64,000 bases of DNA from Shimia sp. R9_2. GTDB lineage: Bacteria > Pseudomonadota > Alphaproteobacteria > Rhodobacterales > Rhodobacteraceae. A program made the position numbers and the translations under genes. Shown piece by piece: positions 54,205 through 63,120 of the stretch; the stretch's first letter is position 1; each line of letters begins with the position of its first letter. The notes below the pieces were generated by a model, which worked only from the letters and a program-made list of their open reading frames with translations, searched no databases and was not told the DNA's origin. The stretch spans positions 62,001 through 126,000 of the forward strand of contig NZ_JAGHRO010000002.1 in NCBI RefSeq assembly GCF_017743735.1, given 5' to 3'.

Positions 54205-54376
54205 GTCTCATCCTCACAGGCTTTTGGTCTGTCTCCATTTTTGTAGCCCGTGCCCGCCCCCACAAGCGGCTGATTAACGGCCTTTGACGCAAAAATGCGA
54301 CATGATGCCCCGAATTTGGCAGTGATTGGCGCGATGCAGCCCAGACACTTTGGTCCGGCATCCTCAGTCCAACCCT

Positions 54377-55129
54377 CTAATTCCCGTCACCCGCTTCCCA
54401 GGCCACTTTGGTGATCCGCTCATCCAGCATCAGCGGACGCAGCAATGTGCTAACCTCCGCATTGCTGCGCTCCTCGATGGTCAACAGCACATCCAGAACG
54501 GCAGTCTCCCCGCCGCTGTCACTGCGCGCCATTTCCGTGACGATCACGCCCATCTGGGTCAACGCCTTCAGCGCTAAGGCCCGCACATGTTGGTCGTTCT
54601 GCGCAGCATATTGGATCTGCACCTCATATTCCTGATTGAGCGGAACCCCGGCGCGGGTCTTACGCTTTAGCCACTTCACCAAAGGGCGCAGGCCGAGGTT
54701 CACAAAAACCACCAACCCCGTGGCCAGTGCTGCAAAGGCCGGCGCCCCCGCCCCCGCCATTAGCCCCACTGCCGCCGAGCACCAAAGCGTCGCGGCTGTG
54801 TTGAGGCCATGCACCGTGAACCCCTGCCGAAAAATGATGCCCGCTCCCAGAAAACCGATGCCAGAGACCACCTGCGCCGCCACACGGGTCGGGCTCACCT
54901 CATCAGGAAAGAGCGATGAAAACACCACATAGCTCGCCGCCCCCAGCGCCACCAACGCATTGGTGCGCAAACCCGCCATACGCTGGCGCACCTGACGCTC
55001 CGATCCGATCAACGCCCCACAGAAGACTGCCAGCGCAAGGTTCAGCGCGGCCACACGCAAGGTGCCATCAAACAGCGCGGCATCAAACAGCCCAGCATCA
55101 ATCAGCCCAGCATCAATCAGCTCATCCAT
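54377..55129 (-). CDS. MgtC/SapB family protein
   Basis: 250 residues. It has five hydrophobic helices in the first 150 residues, with GSERQVRQRMAGLRTNALVALGAASYV and GIGFLGAGIIFRQGFTVHGLNTAATLWCSAAVGLMAGAG as the MgtC signature. The C-terminal ACT-like domain (VQIQYAAQNDQHVRALALKAL) is present. MgtC links Mg2+ limitation to membrane and ATP homeostasis. The N-terminus has four five-residue repeats (LIDAG, LIDAG, LFDAA, LFDGT). GAAGG precedes ATG 55129. The open frame upstream is Cys-rich and probably not translated. Confidence 0.88.
   Translation of the reverse strand: MDELIDAGLIDAGLFDAALFDGTLRVAALNLALAVFCGALIGSERQVRQRMAGLRTNALVALGAASYVVFSSLFPDEVSPTRVAAQVVSGIGFLGAGIIFRQGFTVHGLNTAATLWCSAAVGLMAGAGAPAFAALATGLVVFVNLGLRPLVKWLKRKTRAGVPLNQEYEVQIQYAAQNDQHVRALALKALTQMGVIVTEMARSDSGGETAVLDVLLTIEERSNAEVSTLLRPLMLDERITKVAWEAGDGN
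55066..55125 (+). repeat. Four 15-bp tandem repeats in the mgtC 5' coding region
   Basis: Units catcaaacagcgcgg, catcaaacagcccag, catcaatcagcccag and catcaatcagctcat lie head to tail. Being multiples of three, they change protein length without shifting the frame. Confidence 0.7.
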
Positions 55130-55298
55130 GTATATACCTTCAATATACGTTTTTTCGAGTTGAAGCACGAGGCACGGATGCAACGCAAGCCAAAATACGG
55201 GCAGACAGATGCAAAAACACGCAGCCCCTGGCCCTCTGGCTGCGCCACAACGCGCACAGGGACTTGCGCGAAACGCCGCCATAGCCTATGCGGCGCAC

Positions 55299-56858
55299 AT
55301 GTCCGATATTTCTCATGACCGCCTCCTCATTATTGACTTCGGCAGCCAGGTGACACAGCTGATCGCCCGCCGCCTGCGCGAGCTCAATGTCTATTGCGAA
55401 ATCCATCCCTACCAGAACGTCGATATGGACTTCGTGCGCAGCTTTGCGCCCAAGGCCGTGATCTTCTCCGGTGGCCCAGACAGCGTGACCCGCGAAGGCT
55501 CCCCCCGCGCGCCACAGGAGATCTTTGACTACGGCGTGCCGATCCTTGGCATCTGCTACGGTCAGCAGACCATGATGACCCAGCTGGGCGGCAAAGTGGA
55601 AAGCGGCCATGGCACCGCCGAATTTGGCCGCGCCTATGTGACCCCGCAAAACAAGCTCGACATTCTGGATGGCTGGTTTGCCGAGGGCGACGAGCAGGTC
55701 TGGATGAGCCACGGTGACCACGTGAGCGAAATCGCTCCAGGCTTTGAGGTCTATGGCACCTCGCCCAACGCGCCATTTGCGATCACAGCGGACACCTCTC
55801 GCCATTTCTACGCGGTGCAGTTCCACCCCGAAGTGCACCACACCCCCAATGGCGCGAAACTCTATGAGAACTTCGTGAAAATCGCTGGCTTCTCCGGCGA
55901 CTGGACCATGGGCGCCTACCGCGAGCAAATGGTTGAGGCGATCCGCGCGCAGGTTGGCGACAAGAAAGTCATCTGTGGCCTGTCCGGCGGTGTGGACAGC
56001 TCCGTTGCTGCGGTCCTGATCCACGAAGCCATCGGCGATCAGCTCACCTGTGTGTTTGTCGACCACGGCCTGCTGCGCAAAGGCGAGGCCGAGGAAGTTG
56101 TCACCATGTTCCGTGACAACTACAACATGCAGCTCATCCACGCCGACGAGCAGGAGCTCTTCCTTGGTGAACTCGACGGCCAGTCCGATCCGGAAACCAA
56201 GCGCAAGATCATCGGCAAGCTCTTCATCGACGTGTTCCAGAAACACGCCGACACCATCGACGGCGCCGAGTTCCTGGCTCAGGGCACGCTCTATCCTGAT
56301 GTGATCGAAAGCGTCAGCTTCTCCGGCGGTCCTTCTGTGACCATCAAGAGCCACCACAATGTGGGCGGCCTGCCAGAGAAAATGGGCCTAAAACTGGTGG
56401 AGCCGCTGCGCGAGCTCTTCAAAGACGAAGTCCGCGCTCTGGGCCGCGAACTTGGCCTGCCGCAAAGCTTCATTGGCCGCCACCCCTTCCCGGGGCCGGG
56501 CCTCGCCATCCGCTGCCCCGGCGAAATCACCCGCGAGAAACTCGACATTCTGCGCGAGGCCGATGCGGTCTATATCGACCAGATCCGCAAGCACGGTCTC
56601 TACGACGAGATCTGGCAAGCCTTCGTGGCCATCCTGCCTGTGCGCACCGTTGGTGTGATGGGCGACGGCCGCACCTACGACTACGCCTGTGCCCTGCGCG
56701 CAGTGACCTCGGTGGACGGCATGACAGCGGACTACTACCCTTTCACCCACGAGTTCCTCGGCGAAACCGCCACACGGATCATCAACGAGGTCAAAGGCAT
56801 CAACCGCTGCACCTACGACATCACGTCGAAGCCTCCGGGCACAATTGAGTGGGAGTGA
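55299..56858 (+). CDS. guaA: GMP synthase (glutamine-hydrolysing)
   Basis: 519 residues. An amidotransferase class I domain has catalytic Cys in [12 protein letters not shown] and His/Glu in QFHPEVHHT. The ATP-pyrophosphatase P-loop [15 protein letters not shown] opens the second domain, and the dimerisation domain includes [16 protein letters not shown] and ends [16 protein letters not shown]. It converts XMP to GMP. ATG 55299 ([15 protein letters not shown]) matches the family start; the frame back to 55209 is not typical. A terminator follows at 56888. Confidence 0.97.
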   Translation: MSDISHDRLLIIDFGSQVTQLIARRLRELNVYCEIHPYQNVDMDFVRSFAPKAVIFSGGPDSVTREGSPRAPQEIFDYGVPILGICYGQQTMMTQLGGKVESGHGTAEFGRAYVTPQNKLDILDGWFAEGDEQVWMSHGDHVSEIAPGFEVYGTSPNAPFAITADTSRHFYAVQFHPEVHHTPNGAKLYENFVKIAGFSGDWTMGAYREQMVEAIRAQVGDKKVICGLSGGVDSSVAAVLIHEAIGDQLTCVFVDHGLLRKGEAEEVVTMFRDNYNMQLIHADEQELFLGELDGQSDPETKRKIIGKLFIDVFQKHADTIDGAEFLAQGTLYPDVIESVSFSGGPSVTIKSHHNVGGLPEKMGLKLVEPLRELFKDEVRALGRELGLPQSFIGRHPFPGPGLAIRCPGEITREKLDILREADAVYIDQIRKHGLYDEIWQAFVAILPVRTVGVMGDGRTYDYACALRAVTSVDGMTADYYPFTHEFLGETATRIINEVKGINRCTYDITSKPPGTIEWE

Positions 56859-56887
56859 GGCACGCCGCCTCATGTCTTCAATAGCCT

Positions 56888-56919
56888 ACGCCGCTCCTAC
56901 CCGGGGCGGCGTTTTCTTT
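56888..56919 (+). terminator. Terminator after guaA
   Basis: ACGCCGC (56888-56894) pairs with GCGGCGT (56906-56912) and is followed by TTTCTTTT. It lies 29 bases after the stop. Confidence 0.8.
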
Positions 56920-56987
56920 TGCCCTCACCAAGTTTCCACTTCCATGTCCGCCCAAGCTGCGCAACAACTTCGCAGGGAGGAACGGTT

Positions 56988-57341
56988 ATGAAGTTAACAA
57001 CCGCAATTGTCGCCAGCGCTTTGCTCTGCCCATTCACCGCTATGGCGCAGAACGCGCCAATGGCCTGTGAAGGGACGACCGGCGACATGTTCCTCGGCAT
57101 TGCAGGCCCCTCCGTGCAAATATGGGGCAGAGACGACAGCCGCATTCAGGGTGTCGCGGTCAAACTCAAGCAGGATCACGACGGCTTCCCCTCCGCTTGG
57201 GCGCTGAGCATCACCGGCACGCAAGCCACCATCATCGTACAAGAAGCGGCCTGCGCCGCTTCAGGCGGAGAGTTCCCGCTTTCTTTTGTGCTTCTCACCA
57301 ACGAACAGCTGACCCACGGCTGCTGTACCATCGCGGAATAA
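56988..57341 (+). CDS. Small secreted protein of unknown function
   Basis: 117 residues with a Sec signal peptide (TTAIVASALLCPFTAMAQ). The mature part has cysteines in MACEGT, EAACAASGG and HGCCTIAE, which could form two disulfides. GIAGPSVQIWGRDDSRIQGVAVKLKQDH is a short beta-rich segment. I do not recognise a family. GGGAGGAACGG precedes ATG 56988. It lies seven bases upstream of the ABM gene and probably shares its transcript. Confidence 0.62.
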   Translation: MKLTTAIVASALLCPFTAMAQNAPMACEGTTGDMFLGIAGPSVQIWGRDDSRIQGVAVKLKQDHDGFPSAWALSITGTQATIIVQEAACAASGGEFPLSFVLLTNEQLTHGCCTIAE

Positions 57342-57348
57342 GCACCCT

Positions 57349-57639
57349 ATGACCGCCCCAATGATCCGCCTCACCGGCCACATCGATGTCCCTTCAAACC
57401 GCCAAGAGGCCGTCGCAGCGGCACTGCCCACCCACATCGCGCTCACCCGCGCAGAACCGAGCTGCCTCTCTTTTGACGTGACCCAAGATCCCGCCATTGC
57501 GGCTCGCTACACTGTCTCGGAACTCTTCGTGGATCAGGCCGCCTTTGACGCCCATCAGGCCCGTACAAGCGCCTCCGATTGGGCCACGGTCACAGCTGGA
57601 ATACCACGACATTACCAGATCAGCGAGGTGCCCGCGTGA
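57349..57639 (+). CDS. Antibiotic biosynthesis monooxygenase (ABM) family protein
   Basis: 96 residues. MIRLTGHIDVPSNRQEAVAAALPTHIALTRAEPSCLSFDV and YTVSELFVDQAAFDAHQA fit the ferredoxin-like ABM fold, where a dimer of small subunits holds a substrate such as an anthrone or a haem. Its role here is unknown; quinol or lipid peroxide scavenging are options. The TGA overlaps the GTG start of the EamA gene (GTGA), so the two are translationally linked. Confidence 0.82.
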   Translation: MTAPMIRLTGHIDVPSNRQEAVAAALPTHIALTRAEPSCLSFDVTQDPAIAARYTVSELFVDQAAFDAHQARTSASDWATVTAGIPRHYQISEVPA

Positions 57640-58508
57640 ACGACACCCTCAAAGCCGCCATCTGGATGAGCGGTGCCATCCTCTCTTTCACCTCCATGGC
57701 CATCGCCGGGCGCGCCGTCTCACTGGAGCTCGACACCTTTGAGATCATGATGTACCGCAGCTTCATCGGCATCGTTCTTGTGGTCGGCGTTGCAACCATG
57801 GCGGGCACCCTGCGCGAGATCACCAGCCGCAATCTCGGTCTGCATCTGATCCGCAACATCAGCCATTTCGCCGGGCAAAACCTCTGGTTCTTCGCCATCA
57901 CCGCCATCCCCTTGGCACAGGTCTTTGCACTGGAGTTCACCTCCCCCATCTGGGCCATTCTGCTCTCCCCTCTCCTGCTCGGAGAACGCCTGCGCCCCAT
58001 CGGCCTTTTGGCAGCGCTCATTGGCTTCATCGGCATTCTGATTGTCGCACGCCCGACCCCGCAATCCGTCGACATAGGCCAGATCGCCGCCGCCACCGCA
58101 GCCATCGGCTTCGCGCTGTCAGCAATCTTCACCCGCAAGCTCACACGCACGGAAAGCATCACCTGCATTCTATTTTATTTAGCGGTCATGCAAGCGGGTC
58201 TCGGCCTTCTGTTTGCGGGCTTTGACGGCGACATCGCACTCCCGTCATGGGAGAGCCTCCCCTGGATCATCCTGATCAGCTGCGCCGGGCTGGTGGCGCA
58301 CTTCTGCCTGACCACCGCGCTTAGCCTCGCCCCTGCCGCTGCAGTCATGCCAATCGACTTCATCCGCCTGCCGCTGATAGCTGTTGTAGGAATGACACTA
58401 TATGGTGAACCACTGGACATATGGGTTCTGGTCGGGGCCACCATAATTTTTGCGGGCAATTACTTAAACATACTGTCGCAGATCCGCAGTACTACTGCGA
58501 CGAGGTGA
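57636..58508 (+). CDS. EamA-family (DMT) transporter
   Basis: 290 residues from the GTG at 57636 (VNDTLKAAIWMSG). Ten hydrophobic helices in two EamA repeats are visible. The first contains RNISHFAGQNLWFFAITAIPLAQVFALEFTSPIWAILLSPLLLGE and the second a matching PAAAVMPIDFIRLPLIAVVGMTLYGEPLD. Such proteins export amino acids, nucleosides or other metabolites. GTG overlaps the ABM stop, so it is the last gene of a secreted-ABM-EamA operon. Confidence 0.87.
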   Translation: MNDTLKAAIWMSGAILSFTSMAIAGRAVSLELDTFEIMMYRSFIGIVLVVGVATMAGTLREITSRNLGLHLIRNISHFAGQNLWFFAITAIPLAQVFALEFTSPIWAILLSPLLLGERLRPIGLLAALIGFIGILIVARPTPQSVDIGQIAAATAAIGFALSAIFTRKLTRTESITCILFYLAVMQAGLGLLFAGFDGDIALPSWESLPWIILISCAGLVAHFCLTTALSLAPAAAVMPIDFIRLPLIAVVGMTLYGEPLDIWVLVGATIIFAGNYLNILSQIRSTTATR

Positions 58509-58546
58509 CGCAAAGTAATGAAGTTTTATCCAATTGGCTAAGTTGA

Positions 58547-58580
58547 CTTGGGCAAAGCTGCGCGAATAGCTTTGCTCAAG
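58547..58580 (+). promoter_or_regulatory. Long hairpin upstream of fadL
   Basis: CTTGGGCAAAGCT (58547-58559) and AGCTTTGCTCAAG (58568-58580) pair over 13 bp with one G-U, around an 8-base loop. TTGACT (58543-58548) overlaps the left arm and could be a -35. No T-run follows, so it may be an operator or a 5' RNA structure. Confidence 0.5.
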
Positions 58581-58619
58581 TAATAAAATAACTCAGGGAC
58601 TAAACGGGACATCTATCTT

Positions 58620-59747
58620 ATGAAAAAAATGCTTATGGGAGCCACCGCACTCGCGATGGTTGGAGGAGCATCTTACGCTGGCGGCATCGACCGTTCCGGA
58701 CAAGGCGTCAACATCCTGTTCGAAGAGGGAGACTATGCACAATTCACCTTCGCCCGGATCAATCCAAACGTAACTGGCACACCTGCGGTTGCTGGCGCAT
58801 TTGCCAACGCAAATAATGTTGCTCAAAGCTTCAATCAGTTGTCTTTCGGCTACAAGCACGAATTCAACGAAAAATGGTCAGCTGCCATCATTGCAGATCA
58901 GCCGTTTGGTGCACATGTGCTTTACGCTGATGGCCCTTTCAGCAACGCGGGCAGTGGTGGAGCGCTTCCCTTTGATGCGCAGGCCGATATCGACAGCCGC
59001 GCGTTGACTTTCTTGGCCCAATACAATCTTGGCAACGGGTTTAGCATCCACGGTGGTGCGCGCGCGCTCTCAGTGAACGGCATCATCGAGTCCGGCGACG
59101 GACGTCTTAACGCAGACAGCGACTACGACTGGGGTGGCGTTCTGGGTGTTGCCTATGAGAAGCCCGAAATCGCGCTGCGGGTCGCACTGACATACGCATC
59201 CGCCATCGACGTGGGTTTTGACGGCGACATCGAACAGCTTATAGGCGCAGGCACACTTGCACCGTCCAGAGCAACGGACTTCACCGTGGAATTCCCTGAA
59301 AGTGTGAACTTGGATTTCCAAACCGGCATCGCGCCCAAAACCCTGCTGTTCGGTTCTGTTCGCTGGGTCGGCTGGGAAGGTTTCAACCTCACAACTTCCG
59401 GCCTTGCCGGTGACATCGAGTGGGTGAACTTCGCGGATGATACCTACACCTATCGTCTTGGTGTCGGCCGTCAGATCAACGACTCTTTGTCCCTAGCGCT
59501 TGTCGCTGGCTATGAAAGCTCTGGCACACGCCCGTCCACCACGGCACTGGCACCGACAACCGGTTCTAAGAGCATCGGTATTGCGGCGACATACGACACC
59601 AACAAAAACTGGGTTTTCTCTGGTGGTCTTGAGTATGTCATTCCCGGCGATCAGAACGTTCAGGTGCAAAGTGGCGCGGCACCAGACCTGCAGTTTAACG
59701 ACAACTCGGCCGTGGTTGCAGGCATTCGTATCGGCTACCACTTCTGA
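58620..59747 (+). CDS. Outer membrane transport protein, FadL/OmpP1 family
   Basis: 375 residues. A signal peptide (MKKMLMGATALAMVGGASYAGG) precedes GIDRSGQGVNILFEEGDYAQFTFA, close to the FadL start. Repeated amphipathic beta-strands such as SFGYKHEFNEKWSAAIIADQPF follow, and a C-terminal beta strand ends in YHF. The family forms a 14-strand barrel that passes long-chain fatty acids or aromatics. A 13-bp hairpin (58547-58580) precedes the gene. It has its own terminator. Confidence 0.9.
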   Translation: MKKMLMGATALAMVGGASYAGGIDRSGQGVNILFEEGDYAQFTFARINPNVTGTPAVAGAFANANNVAQSFNQLSFGYKHEFNEKWSAAIIADQPFGAHVLYADGPFSNAGSGGALPFDAQADIDSRALTFLAQYNLGNGFSIHGGARALSVNGIIESGDGRLNADSDYDWGGVLGVAYEKPEIALRVALTYASAIDVGFDGDIEQLIGAGTLAPSRATDFTVEFPESVNLDFQTGIAPKTLLFGSVRWVGWEGFNLTTSGLAGDIEWVNFADDTYTYRLGVGRQINDSLSLALVAGYESSGTRPSTTALAPTTGSKSIGIAATYDTNKNWVFSGGLEYVIPGDQNVQVQSGAAPDLQFNDNSAVVAGIRIGYHF

Positions 59748-59773
59748 TACCATCAGTCGGACTTACAAATACA

Positions 59774-59803
59774 AAGCCCCGCCCTCCGGCGGGGCTTTTC
59801 TTT
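59774..59803 (+). terminator. Terminator after fadL
   Basis: AAGCCCCGCC (59774-59783) pairs with GGCGGGGCTT (59788-59797) around CTCC, followed by TTCTTTT. Confidence 0.9.
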
Positions 59804-59853
59804 TGCGCAACTTTCGGAGTGCAGTGCATACGTACCCACAGTAAGGTGCGCCC

Positions 59854-60780
59854 ATGACGACCACTGTTCAAAAAACGCTCTCTGCCCGATCTTGGGCCGA
59901 ACTGTTCCTGCTCGCGGCACTTTGGGGCGGCGTTCTCTTCACCAACCGCATTGCCCTTTATGAAATCGGTCCCATCACACTGGTGGCGCACCGGACTTTG
60001 TGGGCCGCTTTGTTTCTCTGGGCGCTTGTCCTGCTGCGCGGAATGCCTGTTCCCAAAAGCATGCGGCTTTGGGGGGCGTTTCTCATCATGGGGCTGCTCA
60101 ACAATCTGATCCCTTTCAGCCTGTTGAACTTTGCCCAGCTCACCATCGAAAGTGGCTTAACGTCGATTTTCAACGCAGCGACAGCCTTTTTCGGCGTATT
60201 GCTCGCAGCCTTTTTTCTGCCGGACGAACCTCTCACTCTTCCCAAGGCGCTTGGGGTCTTTATTGGTTTTCTCGGCGTGGCCACGGCTATTGGCCTAACC
60301 CACCTTACCAGTTTTGATCATCGCTCCATTGCGCAGATCGCCGCCCTTCTGGCCACACTGTCTTATGGATTGGCGAGTATCTGGGGGCGCAAACATCTCG
60401 CCGGATGCTCACCCACAGTGGCCGCCGCAGGCATGCTCACCTGCTCCGCGCTGATGTCGCTGCCGCTGGCGCATTTTGTCGAAGGTCCAATCACCCTGTC
60501 GCTTTCCGCGCCCGCATGGGCCTCCATCGCCTATGGTGCGGCTCTGGGCACCGCTGCGGCCTATTTGCTCTACTACCGCCTGCTTGCCACCGCAGGCAGC
60601 GGCAACCTGCTTCTGGTCACGCTGCTTGTGCCGCCGTTTGCGATCCTGCTAGGCACCCTGTTCCTGGGAGAAACCTTGCACCCACGCGCATTTGCAGGCT
60701 TTGCCCTTCTGGCGTTGGGGCTTCTCGTGCTGGATGGCCGCCTCTGGCGGTATTTGCGCAAACAACCCGCAGGTATTTGA
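59854..60780 (+). CDS. EamA-family (DMT) transporter
   Basis: 308 residues, ten hydrophobic helices in two EamA repeats. The first half has FTNRIALYEIGPITLVAHRTLWAALFLWALVLLRG and LLNFAQLTIESGLTSIFNAATAFFGVLLAAFFLPDEPLT. The second half mirrors it with LLVPPFAILLGTLFLGETLHPRAFAGFALLALGLL. It is a typical drug/metabolite carrier; substrate unknown. It follows fadL and precedes the DUF1330 gene by 75 bases, so the transcript may continue. Confidence 0.88.
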   Translation: MTTTVQKTLSARSWAELFLLAALWGGVLFTNRIALYEIGPITLVAHRTLWAALFLWALVLLRGMPVPKSMRLWGAFLIMGLLNNLIPFSLLNFAQLTIESGLTSIFNAATAFFGVLLAAFFLPDEPLTLPKALGVFIGFLGVATAIGLTHLTSFDHRSIAQIAALLATLSYGLASIWGRKHLAGCSPTVAAAGMLTCSALMSLPLAHFVEGPITLSLSAPAWASIAYGAALGTAAAYLLYYRLLATAGSGNLLLVTLLVPPFAILLGTLFLGETLHPRAFAGFALLALGLLVLDGRLWRYLRKQPAGI

Positions 60781-60855
60781 TGCAAACCTGACTTGCCATT
60801 CCCGTGCGCGCTTGGCACGCTCACTCTCAGAAATACCGCGAACAGGGAGGGCAGA

Positions 60856-61149
60856 ATGGCCAAAGGATATTGGATCGGGCGCGTCGATGTGGATGACCCC
60901 GAAGGCTATAAGAAATACATCGAGGCCAATGCCAAACCCTTTGCGGATCACGGCGCGCGTTTCCTGATCCGCGGTGGGCAGTTTGAAAACCCCGAAGGCA
61001 GCGCGCGCAGCCGCAATGTGGTGATTGAGTTTCCCTCCTACGAGGCGGCGCTGGCCTGTTACCACTCCGAAGACTACCAATACGCCAAATCCCTGCGCGA
61101 CCCGGTCAGCACCGGCGACATTGTCATTGTGGAGGGTTACGACGGATGA
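60856..61149 (+). CDS. DUF1330 protein
   Basis: 97 residues. MAKGYWIGRVDVDDPEGYKKYIEAN and FLIRGGQFENPEG, SRNVVIEFPSYEAALACYHSEDYQYAKSLRDPVSTGDIVIVEGY fit the DUF1330 ferredoxin-like fold, which resembles ABM subunits. GGAGGG precedes ATG 60856. Its TGA overlaps the ATG of the TerB-like gene by four bases (ATGA). No substrate is known. Confidence 0.88.
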   Translation: MAKGYWIGRVDVDDPEGYKKYIEANAKPFADHGARFLIRGGQFENPEGSARSRNVVIEFPSYEAALACYHSEDYQYAKSLRDPVSTGDIVIVEGYDG

Positions 61150-61568
61150 TCTGGGACCAGCTTCTCCACCGCCTGCGTGGAACACCAGACACCCCGCCGC
61201 TGCCGGAACCTGATGAAAAGCTCGCTCTTGGCGCGTTGCTGGTGCGGGTGGCCAAATCAGACAACCACTATGACGTGGAAGAGATCGGCGCGATCGACAA
61301 GATCCTTGCCGCGTCCTTCGATCTGAACCCGATTGAGGCCGCCAAACTGCGCGCCACCTGCGAAAAGCTCGAACACGCCGCCCCCGGCACACCAGACTTT
61401 GCCACCCTGATCCGCGAAACCGTGGATTATCCGCATCGTTTGGAAGTGGTGCAAAAGCTCGTTTCAGTGATCGAAGCCGACGGCGAACACGCGCCCGAAG
61501 AAGACGCCAGCCTGCATGAAATCGAGGCGATGCTGGGCATCAAACCCGAAGACAGCCCTGTCGGGTAA
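61146..61568 (+). CDS. TerB-family tellurite resistance-like protein
   Basis: 140 residues, mainly helical. The core has LALGALLVRVAKSDNHYDVEEIGAIDKILA and LVSVIEADGEHAPEEDASLHEIEAMLGI, with Asp and Glu that in TerB bind metal. The name reflects family homology; a role in tellurite resistance is not implied. It overlaps the DUF1330 gene and is followed by a strong bidirectional terminator. Confidence 0.85.
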   Translation: MIWDQLLHRLRGTPDTPPLPEPDEKLALGALLVRVAKSDNHYDVEEIGAIDKILAASFDLNPIEAAKLRATCEKLEHAAPGTPDFATLIRETVDYPHRLEVVQKLVSVIEADGEHAPEEDASLHEIEAMLGIKPEDSPVG

Positions 61569-61600
61569 TTTAAATTAAATCAAATGATCTTAAAAATTTA

Positions 61601-61637
61601 GGGCGTCGATCTTGATGTGATCGACGCCCTCTCTTTT
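61601..61637 (+). terminator. Bidirectional terminator
   Basis: GGGCGTCGATC (61601-61611) pairs perfectly with GATCGACGCCC (61619-61629) around TTGATGT, followed by TCTCTTTT. On the minus strand the stem is followed by TAAATTTTT. It lies between the TerB gene and the TRAP permease. Confidence 0.85.
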
Positions 61638-61692
61638 GTTTATATCCGGCCCATCAGCTCGGGCCGAATATCTGCACTCAGGCCAAACCGTG

Positions 61693-63120
61693 TCAGGCCA
61701 AACTGGGCAACCAGAGCACAATCGACGGGAAGGCCACCAGCAATGCGATGGTCACGGCATCCGCGATGAAGAACGGTGTCACACCTTTGAACACATCCTG
61801 CACAGACAGATCATCGCGCACACCAGCCACCACAAAGCAGTTGAGGCCAATCGGCGGGGTGATCAGACAGAACTCCGCCATCTTCACCACCAGAATGCCA
61901 AACCAGATCGCGCACATCGTACCGCTCATGCCAAAGGTGCTGTCCGCCGCCGCCACGGCCTCGCCGCCGTTCAGCGCCATCACCGCAGGGTACACCACCG
62001 GCAAAGTCAGCAGCAGCATGCCAATGGCGTCCATGAACATGCCCAGCACCGCATAGGCCAGCAGAATGCAGATCAGGATCAGCCACGGCGACATCTCAAG
62101 GCTGGTGATCCAATCCGAAAACGCCCCCGGCAGATCCGCAAACCCAAGGAAGCGCACATAGATCAGCACCCCCCAGATGATGGTGAAAATCATCACCGTC
62201 AGCTTGGCCGTATCCAACAGCGCAGATTTCAGCTCCGGCCAGCGCATCCCGCGCACCAGCGCCAGCAGGAAGACAATGAACGCCCCCACGGCCCCGCCCT
62301 CGGTCGGTGTGCCCCAGGCATCGCCGAAGGGGTTGTAGACAAAGAAGATGATGATCACGACCACCGCCACAATCGGCAAAGCCGGCGGCAGCGCGGCAAA
62401 ACGCTCACGCCATGTAAAGCCGCTCACCGGCGGGCCGACGGTCTTGAAGATCATGGCAATGCCCACAATCATCGCACCATAGACCACTGCGGAGAACGCA
62501 CCAGGGATAAAGCCCGCCAGCAGCAGCTTGCCCACATCCTGCTCCACGATGATGGCATAGATCACAAGGATCGCAGAGGGCGGGATCAGCGAGGCCAAAG
62601 TGCCCCCGGCCGCCACAACGCCTGCGGCAAACTGCTTGTTGTAGCCCACCTTCAACATCTCCGGGATCGCAATCCGCGCAAACACCGCCGCTGTCGCCAC
62701 CGACGCACCGGACACCGCCGCAAAGCCTGCGGTCGCAAACACGGTTGACACCGCCAGCCCGCCCGGCACCCAGGCGATCCACTTCTTGGCCGCATCAAAC
62801 AGCGCCGTTGTCAGCTTGGCGTAATAGGCCAGATAGCCAATCAGAATGAAGGTCGGAATGAGGCTCAACGCCTGTGAGGACACTTTGGAATGCGGCACCG
62901 ATCCGGCAATCGCGATGGATTTGCCCAACGCCCCGTCCCAGATCTCCCGCCGCTCATTCCAGTAGAGCAGTTTTTCCGGCGCATAGCCGGACTTGGCCCA
63001 GAAAATCCAGACGATCCCGACAAAGCCAGCCAGCGCAGCGGCAAAGGCCACCCGCATCCCCAGCACCACAAGCAGGAGCATCCCGCCCGTGACCCACAGG
63101 CCAATCGTAATGTTATCCAT
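61693..63120 (-). CDS. TRAP transporter large permease (DctM)
   Basis: 475 residues with about 12 membrane helices. GASVATAAVFARIAIPEMLKVGYNKQFAAGVVAAGGTLASLIPPSAILVIYAI and MCAIWFGILVVKMAEFCLITPPIGLNCFVVAGV are the TRAP-DctM consensus. It moves a carboxylate or amino acid with Na+. ATG 63120 overlaps the DctQ stop by 8 bases (TAA inside). The usual order dctP-Q-M is seen, and this is its last gene. Confidence 0.93.
   Translation of the reverse strand: MDNITIGLWVTGGMLLLVVLGMRVAFAAALAGFVGIVWIFWAKSGYAPEKLLYWNERREIWDGALGKSIAIAGSVPHSKVSSQALSLIPTFILIGYLAYYAKLTTALFDAAKKWIAWVPGGLAVSTVFATAGFAAVSGASVATAAVFARIAIPEMLKVGYNKQFAAGVVAAGGTLASLIPPSAILVIYAIIVEQDVGKLLLAGFIPGAFSAVVYGAMIVGIAMIFKTVGPPVSGFTWRERFAALPPALPIVAVVVIIIFFVYNPFGDAWGTPTEGGAVGAFIVFLLALVRGMRWPELKSALLDTAKLTVMIFTIIWGVLIYVRFLGFADLPGAFSDWITSLEMSPWLILICILLAYAVLGMFMDAIGMLLLTLPVVYPAVMALNGGEAVAAADSTFGMSGTMCAIWFGILVVKMAEFCLITPPIGLNCFVVAGVRDDLSVQDVFKGVTPFFIADAVTIALLVAFPSIVLWLPSLA

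Noticed and set aside
55130-55282. Cys-rich in-frame extension of mgtC as a leader peptide
   Set aside because: It runs through without a stop into mgtC and has no ribosome site at its first ATG, so it is not a separate leader; the frame overlaps the guaA upstream region.
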